Shown: in pieces, positions 6,903-14,021 of the stretch | How the letters are laid out: each line of letters starts with the position of its first letter | Position numbering within the stretch: the stretch's first letter is position 1 | Source: Pseudomonadota bacterium | Lineage (GTDB): Bacteria; SAR324; XYD2-FULL-50-16; JAHJRI01 | Length of the DNA stretch: 17,409 nt | Assembly: GCA_022360105.1 (NCBI GenBank) | Contig: JAKSDL010000051.1 | Location: 1 to 17,409 of the forward strand | Direction of reading: 5' to 3' | Made by a program: the position numbers and the translations under genes | The notes under the pieces: model-generated | Database searches by the model: none | The model's input: the letters and a program-made list of their open reading frames with translations, nothing else | What the model was told of the DNA's origin: nothing

Positions 6903-8046
6903 AACCGGTCATCAAACCCCTTACGAAGTATCGCTGCAGAGCAAAGAAAACCAATAACGGAACAACGATAGAAACAAAGGCGCTGGCAGTAAGGATTTCC
7001 CAGTTTGCTCCGTGTGAACCCAGCAATTCCCTAAGTTTAGATGTCAATACAATTTGATTGTCCGCTTTCCCCAGGAACACCAATGCCACGAGCAAATCGT
7101 TCCAAACCCATAAAAACTGGAAGATCGCAAAAGAGGCCAGGGCCGGAACTGATAACGGCACGATTATTTTGGTAAAAATCTGAAAATGGGTAGCACCGTC
7201 AATCCTGGCTGATTCGATAATGTCCTTAGGCAAACTGCTCATGTAATTCCGCAGTAAATATATCGCCAGGGGCAATCCGAATCCCGTATGTGCCAACCAG
7301 ATTCCCAGGTATGACTTTGCCGCCACATCAAAAAATTCCCCAATACTGTTATACAATCTCAAAAGCGGAATCAGCGACATCTGCAAAGGTACTACCAACA
7401 ATCCAACCACGACAATAAACAGCAGATTTCTTCCGGGAAACCTCATCCAGGAAAACGCGTATGCGGCGAAAGCAGCAATCATGATGGGAATAATTGTTGC
7501 TGGAATGGTCACAGTCAGGGTGTTGATAAACGACTGGCCTAATCCTTGTGAAGCCAGCACTTCGCGGTAGTTATCCAGGGTAAAGCTGGGTGGTGATTCC
7601 ATCACATAAAAATAACGTCTACCTCGCGTTCGTTTGGCTGGTGTTGGTGATTCCCAACGATAACGACCATCTTCAAACAAGGTAAACGTGGCACCGTTCT
7701 TATGTTGAATGGTTTCACCTATCTGATATTTACCGGGATCATTCGAACGATCGCCAAAAGCGATAATCCTGCTTTCGCTGCCCTCTTCAAGGAAGGAGCC
7801 CGTGATTACAAATTTGCCGTTTTCTTCGATCTGATCGTCAGAGCCACCGATTCTTCCAAATTTACTTTGTTCAGAACTGCTGAATGATGACCACCATCCG
7901 GAAATGATCAATTGCTCTTTGTCCCGAAATGAGCTGATCAAAAGTCCAAGTGTAGGTGCTGTCCAGATCATTACCAACAGAAAAAGAAAGAGATGGGTCA
8001 AAGGTCTTCCAGTCAGGAATCGGGAAAGTGAACTTGTTTTAGTCAT
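6889..8046 (-). CDS. aglG: AglG-type alpha-glucoside ABC transporter permease
   Basis: A 385-residue inner-membrane permease of the MalG class. The ATG at 8046 overlaps the aglF stop by one base (TAATG) and has GGAGG upstream. An in-frame start further upstream, inside aglF, is therefore unlikely. TM1 spans about 17-38. A large periplasmic insert (about 42-155) follows, with the GKYQIGETIQHKNG and DGRYRWESP stretch that I associate with AglG permeases and that ordinary MalG lacks. The remaining membrane segments lie from about 172 to 370. The EAA loop that docks on the ATPase is ESARIDGATHFQIFTKIIVP, starting at residue 278. It forms the membrane channel with AglF and is the last gene of the operon. 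Its final codons run into a degenerate repeat. Confidence 0.9.
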   Translation of the reverse strand: MTKTSSLSRFLTGRPLTHLFLFLLVMIWTAPTLGLLISSFRDKEQLIISGWWSSFSSSEQSKFGRIGGSDDQIEENGKFVITGSFLEEGSESRIIAFGDRSNDPGKYQIGETIQHKNGATFTLFEDGRYRWESPTPAKRTRGRRYFYVMESPPSFTLDNYREVLASQGLGQSFINTLTVTIPATIIPIMIAAFAAYAFSWMRFPGRNLLFIVVVGLLVVPLQMSLIPLLRLYNSIGEFFDVAAKSYLGIWLAHTGFGLPLAIYLLRNYMSSLPKDIIESARIDGATHFQIFTKIIVPLSVPALASFAIFQFLWVWNDLLVALVFLGKADNQIVLTSKLRELLGSHGANWEILTASAFVSIVVPLLVFFALQRYFVRGLMTGSVKG

Positions 8047-9056
8047 TACAAACCCTCCTGCTCTCTGAATCGTTTGATATTCCAGACCATGATGGGAATT
8101 ACGGCAATCATAATAATCAAGGCAATCGTACTGCCTCTTCCAAAGTCCCCGCCTCCCCTGAACATCCAGTCGAACATCAGGTTGGCCAGCACCTCGGTTT
8201 CCCATTGTCCATTTGTCATGGCCAGCACGATATCGAAGATTTTAAGTACGATAATCGTAATAGTGGTCCATACCACCAGGATAGTGGTTAATATTTGAGG
8301 AATAATAATTCTGAAAAATATCTGGATTTCGTTGGCACCATCGATTCTGGCTGCCTCCAATGTTTCTTCAGGCACACCGCGCAGAGCAGCACTGAAGATC
8401 ACCATGGCAAATCCTGTTTGAATCCAGATCAGGATCACCATCAGAAAAAAATTATTCCAAAAAGGTATTGTTATCCAGGCTTGGGGAGTTCCCCCCAAAG
8501 AAACGACAATGGCATTCAGCAGACCGATCTGTGTGGCTTCAGGTCCTCCATAATCATAAACAAACTTCCAGATCACACTGGCACCCACAAAGGAAATCGC
8601 CATGGGCATAAAAATCAGGGATTTGGCAATCGTTCCCCACCAGACCCGATCTGCCAGAGTAGCCACTATCAACCCCATGGCACAGCTCATCGATGGCACC
8701 ACAATCAACCAGAGTACATTATTGCCTACGGACTGCAAAAATTCGGGATTGGTGAAAGCCCAGATATAGTTGCTTAAGCCAACGAACTCATCTCCTGATT
8801 TGTCCAGAAAACTCAGTTTTAGCGTCTCATATACAGGGTAAATCAGGTATATACTCAAAATGAGTAAAGCTGGTCCGGCAAACAACCAGGCCCGAATTTG
8901 GGATCTTCTGTGCTGCTTGCTGATTAGAATCCCGTCCGTACCGGGTTTATCAGCCATCAAAAGGTTGAGCAACCAATTGGTTCCGTAGAAATATAAAGTA
9001 CAAAGTCCAACCCCAAAAACTACGGCCGTTGCAGCATTTAGCAATTGTTCTATCAA
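8046..9056 (-). CDS. aglF: AglF-type alpha-glucoside ABC transporter permease
   Basis: A 336-residue MalF-class permease. The start is TTG at 9056: AGGAAG lies 6 bases upstream, and the first ATG would come only at residue 34, after a complete membrane helix. Membrane segments fall near 5-33, 55-77, 112-135, 145-165, 198-226, 253-280 and 308-326. The EAA motif is EAARIDGANEIQIFFRIIIP from residue 234. It pairs with AglG to form the translocation pore energised by AglK. It is separated from aglE by 114 bp containing a strong hairpin, and overlaps aglG by one base, so F and G are translationally coupled. Confidence 0.9.
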   Translation of the reverse strand: MIEQLLNAATAVVFGVGLCTLYFYGTNWLLNLLMADKPGTDGILISKQHRRSQIRAWLFAGPALLILSIYLIYPVYETLKLSFLDKSGDEFVGLSNYIWAFTNPEFLQSVGNNVLWLIVVPSMSCAMGLIVATLADRVWWGTIAKSLIFMPMAISFVGASVIWKFVYDYGGPEATQIGLLNAIVVSLGGTPQAWITIPFWNNFFLMVILIWIQTGFAMVIFSAALRGVPEETLEAARIDGANEIQIFFRIIIPQILTTILVVWTTITIIVLKIFDIVLAMTNGQWETEVLANLMFDWMFRGGGDFGRGSTIALIIMIAVIPIMVWNIKRFREQEGL

Positions 9057-9111
9057 AAGAGTCTTCCTGGTTAGGGTTTACAATAATTTAATCAACTGAT
9101 TTTTATTGTTG

Positions 9112-9163
9112 TCAGGAAAGACAAGTCATCGATTAACGCCTGTCTTTCCTGATAAAAATCAGG
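9112..9163 (-). promoter_or_regulatory. Intercistronic hairpin between aglE and aglF with an alternative fold
   Basis: TCAGGAAAGACA (9112-9123) and TGTCTTTCCTGA (9141-9152) are perfect 12-base complements with a 17-base loop. CCTGA at 9148-9152 can instead pair with TCAGG at 9159-9163 around TAAAAA. In the minus-strand mRNA, three segments therefore compete for two structures. No T-run follows the large stem. A stable stem after a binding-protein gene is a known way to keep that protein in excess over the permeases, by protecting the upstream message or limiting read-through. Confidence 0.6.
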
Positions 9164-9170
9164 CTAATGC

Positions 9171-10532
9171 TTATTTTATGGCATCCCAACTGGCCTGGAT
9201 TGAATCAGCGACTTTCTTTTCGGAAGTTCCGCTGACGTAATTCACCATACCTGTCCAGAAAGAACCAGCACCGATGGCACCCGGCATTAGGTCAGAACCA
9301 TCAAATCTAAAAGTAGTCGCGTTCAACAGGATTTCACCTTGTTTTCTCAAGGTATTGTTGCCATAAGCATCCAAATTCACGCCCTTCAGGGCTGAAAGGA
9401 ACCCGGATTGGGACATCCAGATTTCATTAGCCAGACGAGTCTTCAGGAAATCCATGAAATGTCTGGTTGCCTTGCTGTCTTTAGTAATAGCCCACAGGGT
9501 TCCGGCACCAAGAACCGGTTTGCCAAGCTTTTTGGATGCATATGCCGGAAAATAGAAGAAATCAGCATCAACACCAAGTTGCGTTCCTTTAGGAAAAAAG
9601 GAAGGAATAAAGCTGGCTTGTCGGTGCATATAACACTTGGGAGGAATGCTAAACATACCACGAGGACTGTCGCGAAAATCGGTGGAACCAACAGATGATG
9701 CGCCACCAGCTACCCATTTGTCATTTTTGGCAAACGAACCAAAAATCTTAATGGCATTAACTACCCTGGAATCATTAAATGGGATTTCATTGGCAACCCA
9801 CTTGTCGTATACGTCGGGAGATTGGGTCCGCAGCATGATGTCTTCAACCCAGTCGGTCGCAGGCCAACCCGTAGCATCTCCGGAACCCAGGCCGATGCAC
9901 CAGGGAGTTCCACCATCCTTAACAATTTGGTCACTCAGTTTTATCAACTCTTCCATGGACCGGGGTACTTCATATCCCATCTCATCAAAATTGTCCGGGA
10001 TATACCACACAAGGCTTTTCAGATCCACTTTGTAAAAGAATCCGTAAAATTCTTTTTTGCCGTTCTTATTCTTATAACTTCCCAAATCAACCCAGGACTG
10101 GCCGGCAGCATAATTATTCTTGACCCAGTTTTCAGTTTTTTTGCCGAGGGGAACCAAACCGCCTTTTGAAGCAATATCTGCAGCAAGACCTGGCTGTGGG
10201 AAAATGGCAATATTGGGAGGACTTCCTGCCTTCACATCAATCACTATTTGTTGTTCAAAACTGTCCGATCCCGCATAATCAACTTTGGCACCGGTAGCCG
10301 CTTCAAAGTAGACCAGAACACTTTCAATCAAATCCCGGTCAGGCCCTAACCAGGGTCCAATCATAGAAACAGTCTGTCCTTTTAAATTAAGCTTTTGGAA
10401 CGCTTTCAGATCTTCCCAATGAAATCGTTTATCCTTTCCGATTGGGTATTTCATGGTCTTGGCGATAACGGGACCGGTCATCATGGAAATAGCCACAATC
10501 AAACCGGTTAACAGGAATAGGAATCGTTTCAT
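9171..10532 (-). CDS. aglE: AglE-type periplasmic alpha-glucoside-binding protein
   Basis: A 453-residue extracytoplasmic solute-binding protein. The ATG at 10532 has AGAGGAG 6 bases upstream and starts an obvious signal peptide (MKRFLFLLTGLIVAISMMTG, probable cut after VIA near residue 24). A start 35 codons further upstream would bury the signal and is rejected. There is no lipobox, so it should be soluble in the periplasm. The mature chain has the type of family 1 sugar-binding proteins and resembles AglE (GPWLGPDRDLIESVLVYFE, GAGTLWAITKDSKATRHFMD, SDLMPGAIGAGSFWTGMVNY). It delivers sugar to AglF/AglG. It lies 117 bp after aglK and before the large hairpin, consistent with its needing the highest expression. 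The actual ligand cannot be read from sequence. Confidence 0.9.
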   Translation of the reverse strand: MKRFLFLLTGLIVAISMMTGPVIAKTMKYPIGKDKRFHWEDLKAFQKLNLKGQTVSMIGPWLGPDRDLIESVLVYFEAATGAKVDYAGSDSFEQQIVIDVKAGSPPNIAIFPQPGLAADIASKGGLVPLGKKTENWVKNNYAAGQSWVDLGSYKNKNGKKEFYGFFYKVDLKSLVWYIPDNFDEMGYEVPRSMEELIKLSDQIVKDGGTPWCIGLGSGDATGWPATDWVEDIMLRTQSPDVYDKWVANEIPFNDSRVVNAIKIFGSFAKNDKWVAGGASSVGSTDFRDSPRGMFSIPPKCYMHRQASFIPSFFPKGTQLGVDADFFYFPAYASKKLGKPVLGAGTLWAITKDSKATRHFMDFLKTRLANEIWMSQSGFLSALKGVNLDAYGNNTLRKQGEILLNATTFRFDGSDLMPGAIGAGSFWTGMVNYVSGTSEKKVADSIQASWDAIK

Positions 10533-10561
10533 TTTTTCTCCTCTTTTTAGTTTTAATATCA

Positions 10562-10610
10562 ACCTGAAAGCAGGTGCCATGCACTTGCTGAACTGGCATC
10601 GCCTGATGCC
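10562..10610 (-). other. Small stems in the aglK-aglE spacer
   Basis: GGCATC (10595-10600) and GATGCC (10605-10610) form a 6-bp stem with a GCCT loop. ACCTG (10562-10566) pairs with CAGGT (10571-10575) around AAAG. Both lie in the 117-bp spacer of the operon transcript, ahead of the aglE ribosome site. They may be processing or stabilising elements; no terminator T-run follows. Confidence 0.35.
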
Positions 10611-10649
10611 GTCAAAATGATAAGCCAGGGGAAACATGGGGGCTCATCG

Positions 10650-11747
10650 TTAATAAATGGATTTTTTGCTGTTGCTGTCAAAAATATGCAAGTGTTCCAG
10701 ATTCATAGCCAATTCGATTTTGTCTCCTACGTTTACTTTTTTCCGACCATCACATTGGGCAATGGCCTTAACCCCTTGTAAATCAACATGTAAAAATGTT
10801 GCTCCGCCAAGGGGTTCAATGACCTCAATCGAAGCTTCTTTTTTCCATTCATCCGGAAACTTACTATTGCCGTCTGTTGGCATAAAATCTTCAGTTCTTA
10901 GTCCCATCAGAACTCGCTGACCATTGGCAATTCCTGCATCAGATTTCTCAGGGATGGGTATCGTCAAGCCGCTGCTAAACTTAAAACAAGGGGTTCCGTT
11001 GCTGCTGTCAATTTCCGTTTCAATCAGATTCATGGGAGGATTGCCAATAAACCCTGCGACAAAAGTATTGCGAGGATTTTGAAACAGCTCAATCGGTTCG
11101 CCCACTTGTTCAATATATCCATCTTTGAGGACAACAATGCGATCTCCCAGGGTCATGGCTTCCACCTGATCATGGGTTACATAAATAATTGTGGACTTGA
11201 TCCGACTATGGAGTTGTTTAATTTCTATCCGCATCTGGGTTCTAAGCTTGGCATCCAGGTTGGAAAGGGGTTCATCAAAAAGGAAGATTGAGGAATTCCT
11301 GACGATGGCTCGCCCCATGGCAACACGTTGACGCTGTCCACCGGAAAGTTCCGATGGCTTTCTTTGGAGTAACCGGTCTATATCCAATATTCGGGCAGCT
11401 TCAGCCACTCTACTTTCGATTTCGGCTTTGGGTTTTTTCGCCAGTTTCAAACCGAAGGACATATTGTCATACACACTCATATGAGGATACAAAGCATAGT
11501 TTTGGAACACCATGGAGAGATCCCTGTCTTTCGGAGCCACCTCATTCACAACCCTGCCGGCTATGGAGATTTCTCCTCCCGAAATTTCCTCCAGTCCGGC
11601 TATCATTCTCAAAATAGTCGATTTACCGCAACCGGACGGTCCTACAAAAACAATGAACTCACCATCTTTGATGTTAAGGTTGACCCCATGCACAACCTCA
11701 GTCTTTCCGTAACGTTTTACTACATTATTGAGTATTACTTCAGCCAT
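10650..11747 (-). CDS. aglK: AglK/MalK-type ABC transporter ATP-binding protein
   Basis: A 365-residue cytoplasmic ATPase of the CUT1 sugar importers. Walker A is GPSGCGKST (36-44), the Q-loop glutamine is Gln82, the ABC signature LSGGQ is at 134-138, Walker B FLFDEP is at 155-160, and the switch histidine is His192. After about residue 235 comes the TOBE/OB regulatory domain typical of MalK and UgpC proteins (VLMGLRTEDFMPTD). It is the first gene of the operon. AAGGA is correctly spaced before the ATG at 11747. Because the ATPase comes first, the LacI-type operator upstream should govern the whole K-E-F-G set. Relatives of this type sometimes serve several importers. Confidence 0.93.
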   Translation of the reverse strand: MAEVILNNVVKRYGKTEVVHGVNLNIKDGEFIVFVGPSGCGKSTILRMIAGLEEISGGEISIAGRVVNEVAPKDRDLSMVFQNYALYPHMSVYDNMSFGLKLAKKPKAEIESRVAEAARILDIDRLLQRKPSELSGGQRQRVAMGRAIVRNSSIFLFDEPLSNLDAKLRTQMRIEIKQLHSRIKSTIIYVTHDQVEAMTLGDRIVVLKDGYIEQVGEPIELFQNPRNTFVAGFIGNPPMNLIETEIDSSNGTPCFKFSSGLTIPIPEKSDAGIANGQRVLMGLRTEDFMPTDGNSKFPDEWKKEASIEVIEPLGGATFLHVDLQGVKAIAQCDGRKKVNVGDKIELAMNLEHLHIFDSNSKKSIY

Positions 11748-11815
11748 AAAGATCCTTGAAGGAGTGAATATGTGATCAATTGGTTAGTTGAATCCGCTGA
11801 TAAACAGTCGCTTGA

Positions 11816-11831
11816 TTGTTAACGCAAACAA
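11816..11831. promoter_or_regulatory. LacI-type operator O1 (agl side)
   Basis: TTGTTAACGCAAACAA is an imperfect palindrome centred on CG, as is usual for LacI-family sites. Its core fits GTTARCGNWAAC. It lies about 70 bp upstream of the aglK start and just downstream of the best -10 candidate for that operon, a position suited to repression. It is part of the 20-base repeat CAGTCGCTTGATTGTTAACG (11805-11824), which recurs at 12148. Confidence 0.6.
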
Positions 11832-11854
11832 AAACAGATAGGTTTATAGTTATT

Positions 11855-11860
11855 ATTATA
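11855..11860 (-). promoter_or_regulatory. Candidate -10 box of the agl operon
   Basis: A perfect TATAAT on the minus strand within an AT-rich run, placing the transcript start near 11848 with a leader of about 100 bases. No good -35 hexamer is present at 16-18 bases, suggesting activator dependence. TCGGATCAAAATCACA (11905-11920), a half-matching CRP-like site, is centred about 64 bases upstream of that start. The run of T and A makes chance matches likely, so this is tentative. Confidence 0.35.
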
Positions 11861-12158
11861 TTATTACAGTTATTTATGGTGATTTTACCTAGGCTTGCAC
11901 CCGATCGGATCAAAATCACATGTATTTGACAATCAGTTAACATGACAGATCATCTTATGCAAGAAAGAATTGTTAAAAGATAACAGAAGCAATTCATCGC
12001 CTGTAAACATTCATATATTCAGCATGCTAGTTCAACTGTCACAAAGCAATCGAACCGTTGTGTTCCATTGAATAATTTCAAATCGATTGAAAATCTTCAG
12101 AATGGAAACTTGATTAATTATTTGAATCAAAATCTGTCAGACTCTCTCAGTCGCTTGA

Positions 12159-12174
12159 TTGTTAGCGTTAACTT
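12159..12174. promoter_or_regulatory. LacI-type operator O2
   Basis: TTGTTAGCGTTAACTT has the core GTTAGCGTTAAC, a palindrome with one unmatched pair. It sits about 185 bp upstream of the GH13 start. It shares the extended left flank CAGTCGCTTGATTGTTA with O1 (12148-12167 against 11805-11824, one mismatch in 20). Confidence 0.6.
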
Positions 12175-12203
12175 TAATACCGCCTTTATCTCACCGTTTT
12201 TCC

Positions 12204-12233
12204 TTGAATAAATTTTAAATCTAGTGTTATAAA
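12204..12233 (+). promoter_or_regulatory. Candidate promoter of the GH13-LacI operon
   Basis: TTGAAT (12204-12209) and TATAAA (12228-12233) are separated by 18 bases. The start would be near 12240, between operators O2 and O3, leaving a leader of about 115 bases. Match quality is moderate. Confidence 0.4.
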
Positions 12234-12291
12234 AACTCAGTTTTCCCTACAAAATCTAATGATCCTGCTGTTTTCCTGAAAGGGGTAACTC

Positions 12292-12303
12292 GTTAACGAT
12301 AAC
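12292..12303. promoter_or_regulatory. LacI-type operator O3
   Basis: GTTAACGATAAC matches the same CG-centred core as O1 and O2 (GTTARCGNWAAC). It lies 53 bp before the GH13 start codon, downstream of the proposed promoter. O2 and O3 are 131 bp apart, a distance that would permit a repression loop. Confidence 0.6.
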
Positions 12304-12356
12304 AGAGCATTTGCATTAGAGCGTATTTCATTAATTTTCTTTAGCAAACCTAACCC

Positions 12357-14021
12357 ATGACAATTCTTTCTGACATCCCTTCCGATTGGTGGAAAAGTGC
12401 CGTTTTGTACCAGATTTATCCCCGTAGTTTTTATGATGCAAACAATGATGGCATTGGTGATTTAAAGGGCATCACCTCCAAACTGGATTATCTTAATGAT
12501 GGCAAGGGAAATGGACTGGGAGTGGATGGAATCTGGCTTTCTCCCTTTTACAAATCTCCCATGAAAGATTTTGGCTATGATGTCAGTGACTATTTGGATG
12601 TGGACCCTATTTTTGGAACGCTGGATGATTTTGACGAGCTTATTGCACACGCCCATTCCCGCGGCATCAAGATCCTGGTTGACCTGGTCTTGAATCACTC
12701 CTCAGACTTGCATCCCTGGTTTCTGGAATCAAAAACCAGCCGGGATAATCCCAAGGCAGACTGGTACCTCTGGGTAGATAAACCAGGGCATGGCGGATTA
12801 CCCAATAATTGGTTAAGTGTTTTTGGTGGGTCAGCCTGGGAGTATTGCGAAGAGCGGGATCAATATTACTACCATAGTTTTTTAAAGGAACAACCGGATT
12901 TCAACTGGTACAATCCGGAAGTCCAGGCTGCAATGGAAACAATAATCACTTTCTGGTGCCGGAAAGGAGTGGATGGTTTTCGCTTGGATACAGCCAACTT
13001 TTATGCACACGATCAACAGCTTCGAGATAACCCCGAATATCCGAGTGACCACCAAGCCCTGGAAGAAAGAGACGGTGTTGAATACGATTCCTTCAACAAT
13101 TGCTATTCCAAAGATCGACCGGAGAACTTTGATTGCCTGAAGCTGATCCGCCGGTCAATAGAAAAATGTAGTCCTCATATTACAACTATTGGCGAAATCG
13201 GAGGCATACAAGACCTGGATGAATTGCTGAAACTCGCCAGTTCCTATGTGCATGGCTCGGAGCACCTGCACATGGCTTACACGTTTTCCCTTTTGGGGAG
13301 CAAAACAAACAGCATGGACATTGCCACTATTCTGGGTAAAACCGAAAAAGAGATCGGCGATGGATGGCCATGCTGGTCTTTTGGAAACCATGATTGCGTG
13401 AGGGTGCGTACCCGATCTGAGAATTCCTTGGGAAAGGTTGAATTCTACCAAAACTTAATGTTGCTTTTGCTGTGTTTTCGAGGCACTCCGATCATATACT
13501 ACGGGGATGAGCTCGGAGTTGAGGAATACAAGGTAAAAAAGGAAGACCTTCAGGATCCATTTGGAATTGCTTATTGGCCTGATTATCCCGGAAGAGATGG
13601 CTGCCGCACACCCTTTCCCTGGGAATTGAACCATCCCAGTCAGGGCTTCAACTCCGGACGAACAAGCTGGCTTCCCACAACCAGTCCCGTTGCTTTGATG
13701 AAAGACGGAGTCCTTGAAAATCACATGTTTGAGCTTACCAGGGAAATGATTGCATTCAGAAAATCACAACCAGCTCTACAAACCGGAAGTTACAATCAAG
13801 TTGCCGCCAATCCTTCGGTTTTTGCTTTCCAAAGAACCTTGGATAATGAGAGAGTGTTCATCGCCTGCAATTTCAGTGGTTCCCAGCAAGAGCTTTTTGT
13901 AGGCGACGACTGGCAGGAAAAGACTCTTAACCATTTTACTCGAAACGGAAAACTGGATGGACTATCCCTCGATCTGCCTCCATACGGATTTTCGCTACTA
14001 GTCTCCAAACAACATCTATGA
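12357..14021 (+). CDS. aglA: GH13 alpha-glucosidase (AglA type, GH13_23-like)
   Basis: A 554-residue cytosolic enzyme without a signal peptide. It has the usual GH13 regions: DLVLNHSS (109-116), DGFRLDTANF with nucleophile Asp211, TIGEIG with acid/base Glu280, and GNHD with transition-state residue Asp346. The surroundings (LSPFYKSPMKDFGYDVSDY, NNWLSVFGGSAWEY, TANFYAHDQQLRDNP, LHMAYTFSLL) closely resemble the Halomonas and Xanthomonas type alpha-glucosidases that retain Thr after the nucleophile. The enzyme should hydrolyse the terminal alpha-glucoside of imported di- or trisaccharides such as maltose or sucrose-like substrates. The ATG at 12357 has no clear SD, but no other start lies before the conserved WW. 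Its stop overlaps the LacI start (ATGA). Confidence 0.9.
   Translation: MTILSDIPSDWWKSAVLYQIYPRSFYDANNDGIGDLKGITSKLDYLNDGKGNGLGVDGIWLSPFYKSPMKDFGYDVSDYLDVDPIFGTLDDFDELIAHAHSRGIKILVDLVLNHSSDLHPWFLESKTSRDNPKADWYLWVDKPGHGGLPNNWLSVFGGSAWEYCEERDQYYYHSFLKEQPDFNWYNPEVQAAMETIITFWCRKGVDGFRLDTANFYAHDQQLRDNPEYPSDHQALEERDGVEYDSFNNCYSKDRPENFDCLKLIRRSIEKCSPHITTIGEIGGIQDLDELLKLASSYVHGSEHLHMAYTFSLLGSKTNSMDIATILGKTEKEIGDGWPCWSFGNHDCVRVRTRSENSLGKVEFYQNLMLLLLCFRGTPIIYYGDELGVEEYKVKKEDLQDPFGIAYWPDYPGRDGCRTPFPWELNHPSQGFNSGRTSWLPTTSPVALMKDGVLENHMFELTREMIAFRKSQPALQTGSYNQVAANPSVFAFQRTLDNERVFIACNFSGSQQELFVGDDWQEKTLNHFTRNGKLDGLSLDLPPYGFSLLVSKQHL

Larger units (their letters stand above)
11748..12356. promoter_or_regulatory. 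Divergent control region between agl importer and GH13 gene
   Basis: A 609-bp AT-rich region without credible genes. Besides the three operators and two candidate promoters it contains TGTTA-AAAGA-TAACA (11971-11985) inside a GAATTG...CAATTC stem (11967-11995), AATCGATT flanked by TTTCA and TGAAA (12076-12092), and TTGATT...AATCAA near 12112. The density of short palindromes suggests several regulator contacts, perhaps including CRP. Confidence 0.55.

Noticed and set aside
8047..8205. Upstream start for aglG inside aglF
   Set aside because: The residues are an out-of-frame reading of aglF; the TAATG overlap with GGAGG upstream gives a far better start.
8295..8777. 160-residue plus-strand ORF opposite aglF
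   Set aside because: It lies wholly inside the well-supported aglF gene and has a histidine- and proline-rich composition typical of the antisense of a membrane protein; no ribosome site or family features.
10533..10637. N-terminal extension of the sugar-binding protein
   Set aside because: It would place 35 non-conserved residues before a clear signal peptide, while the ATG at 10532 has an AGAGGAG ribosome site.
11971..11985. TGTTA-AAAGA-TAACA as a fourth LacI operator
   Set aside because: The half-sites resemble those of O1-O3, but the spacing is one base longer and there is no CG centre, so a LacI-family dimer would not fit in the same way.
12357..14021. GH13 enzyme as sucrose phosphorylase, trehalose synthase or amylase
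   Set aside because: Sequence around the nucleophile and the NNWLSVFGGSAW stretch matches exo-acting alpha-glucosidases; no signal peptide and no starch-binding domain.
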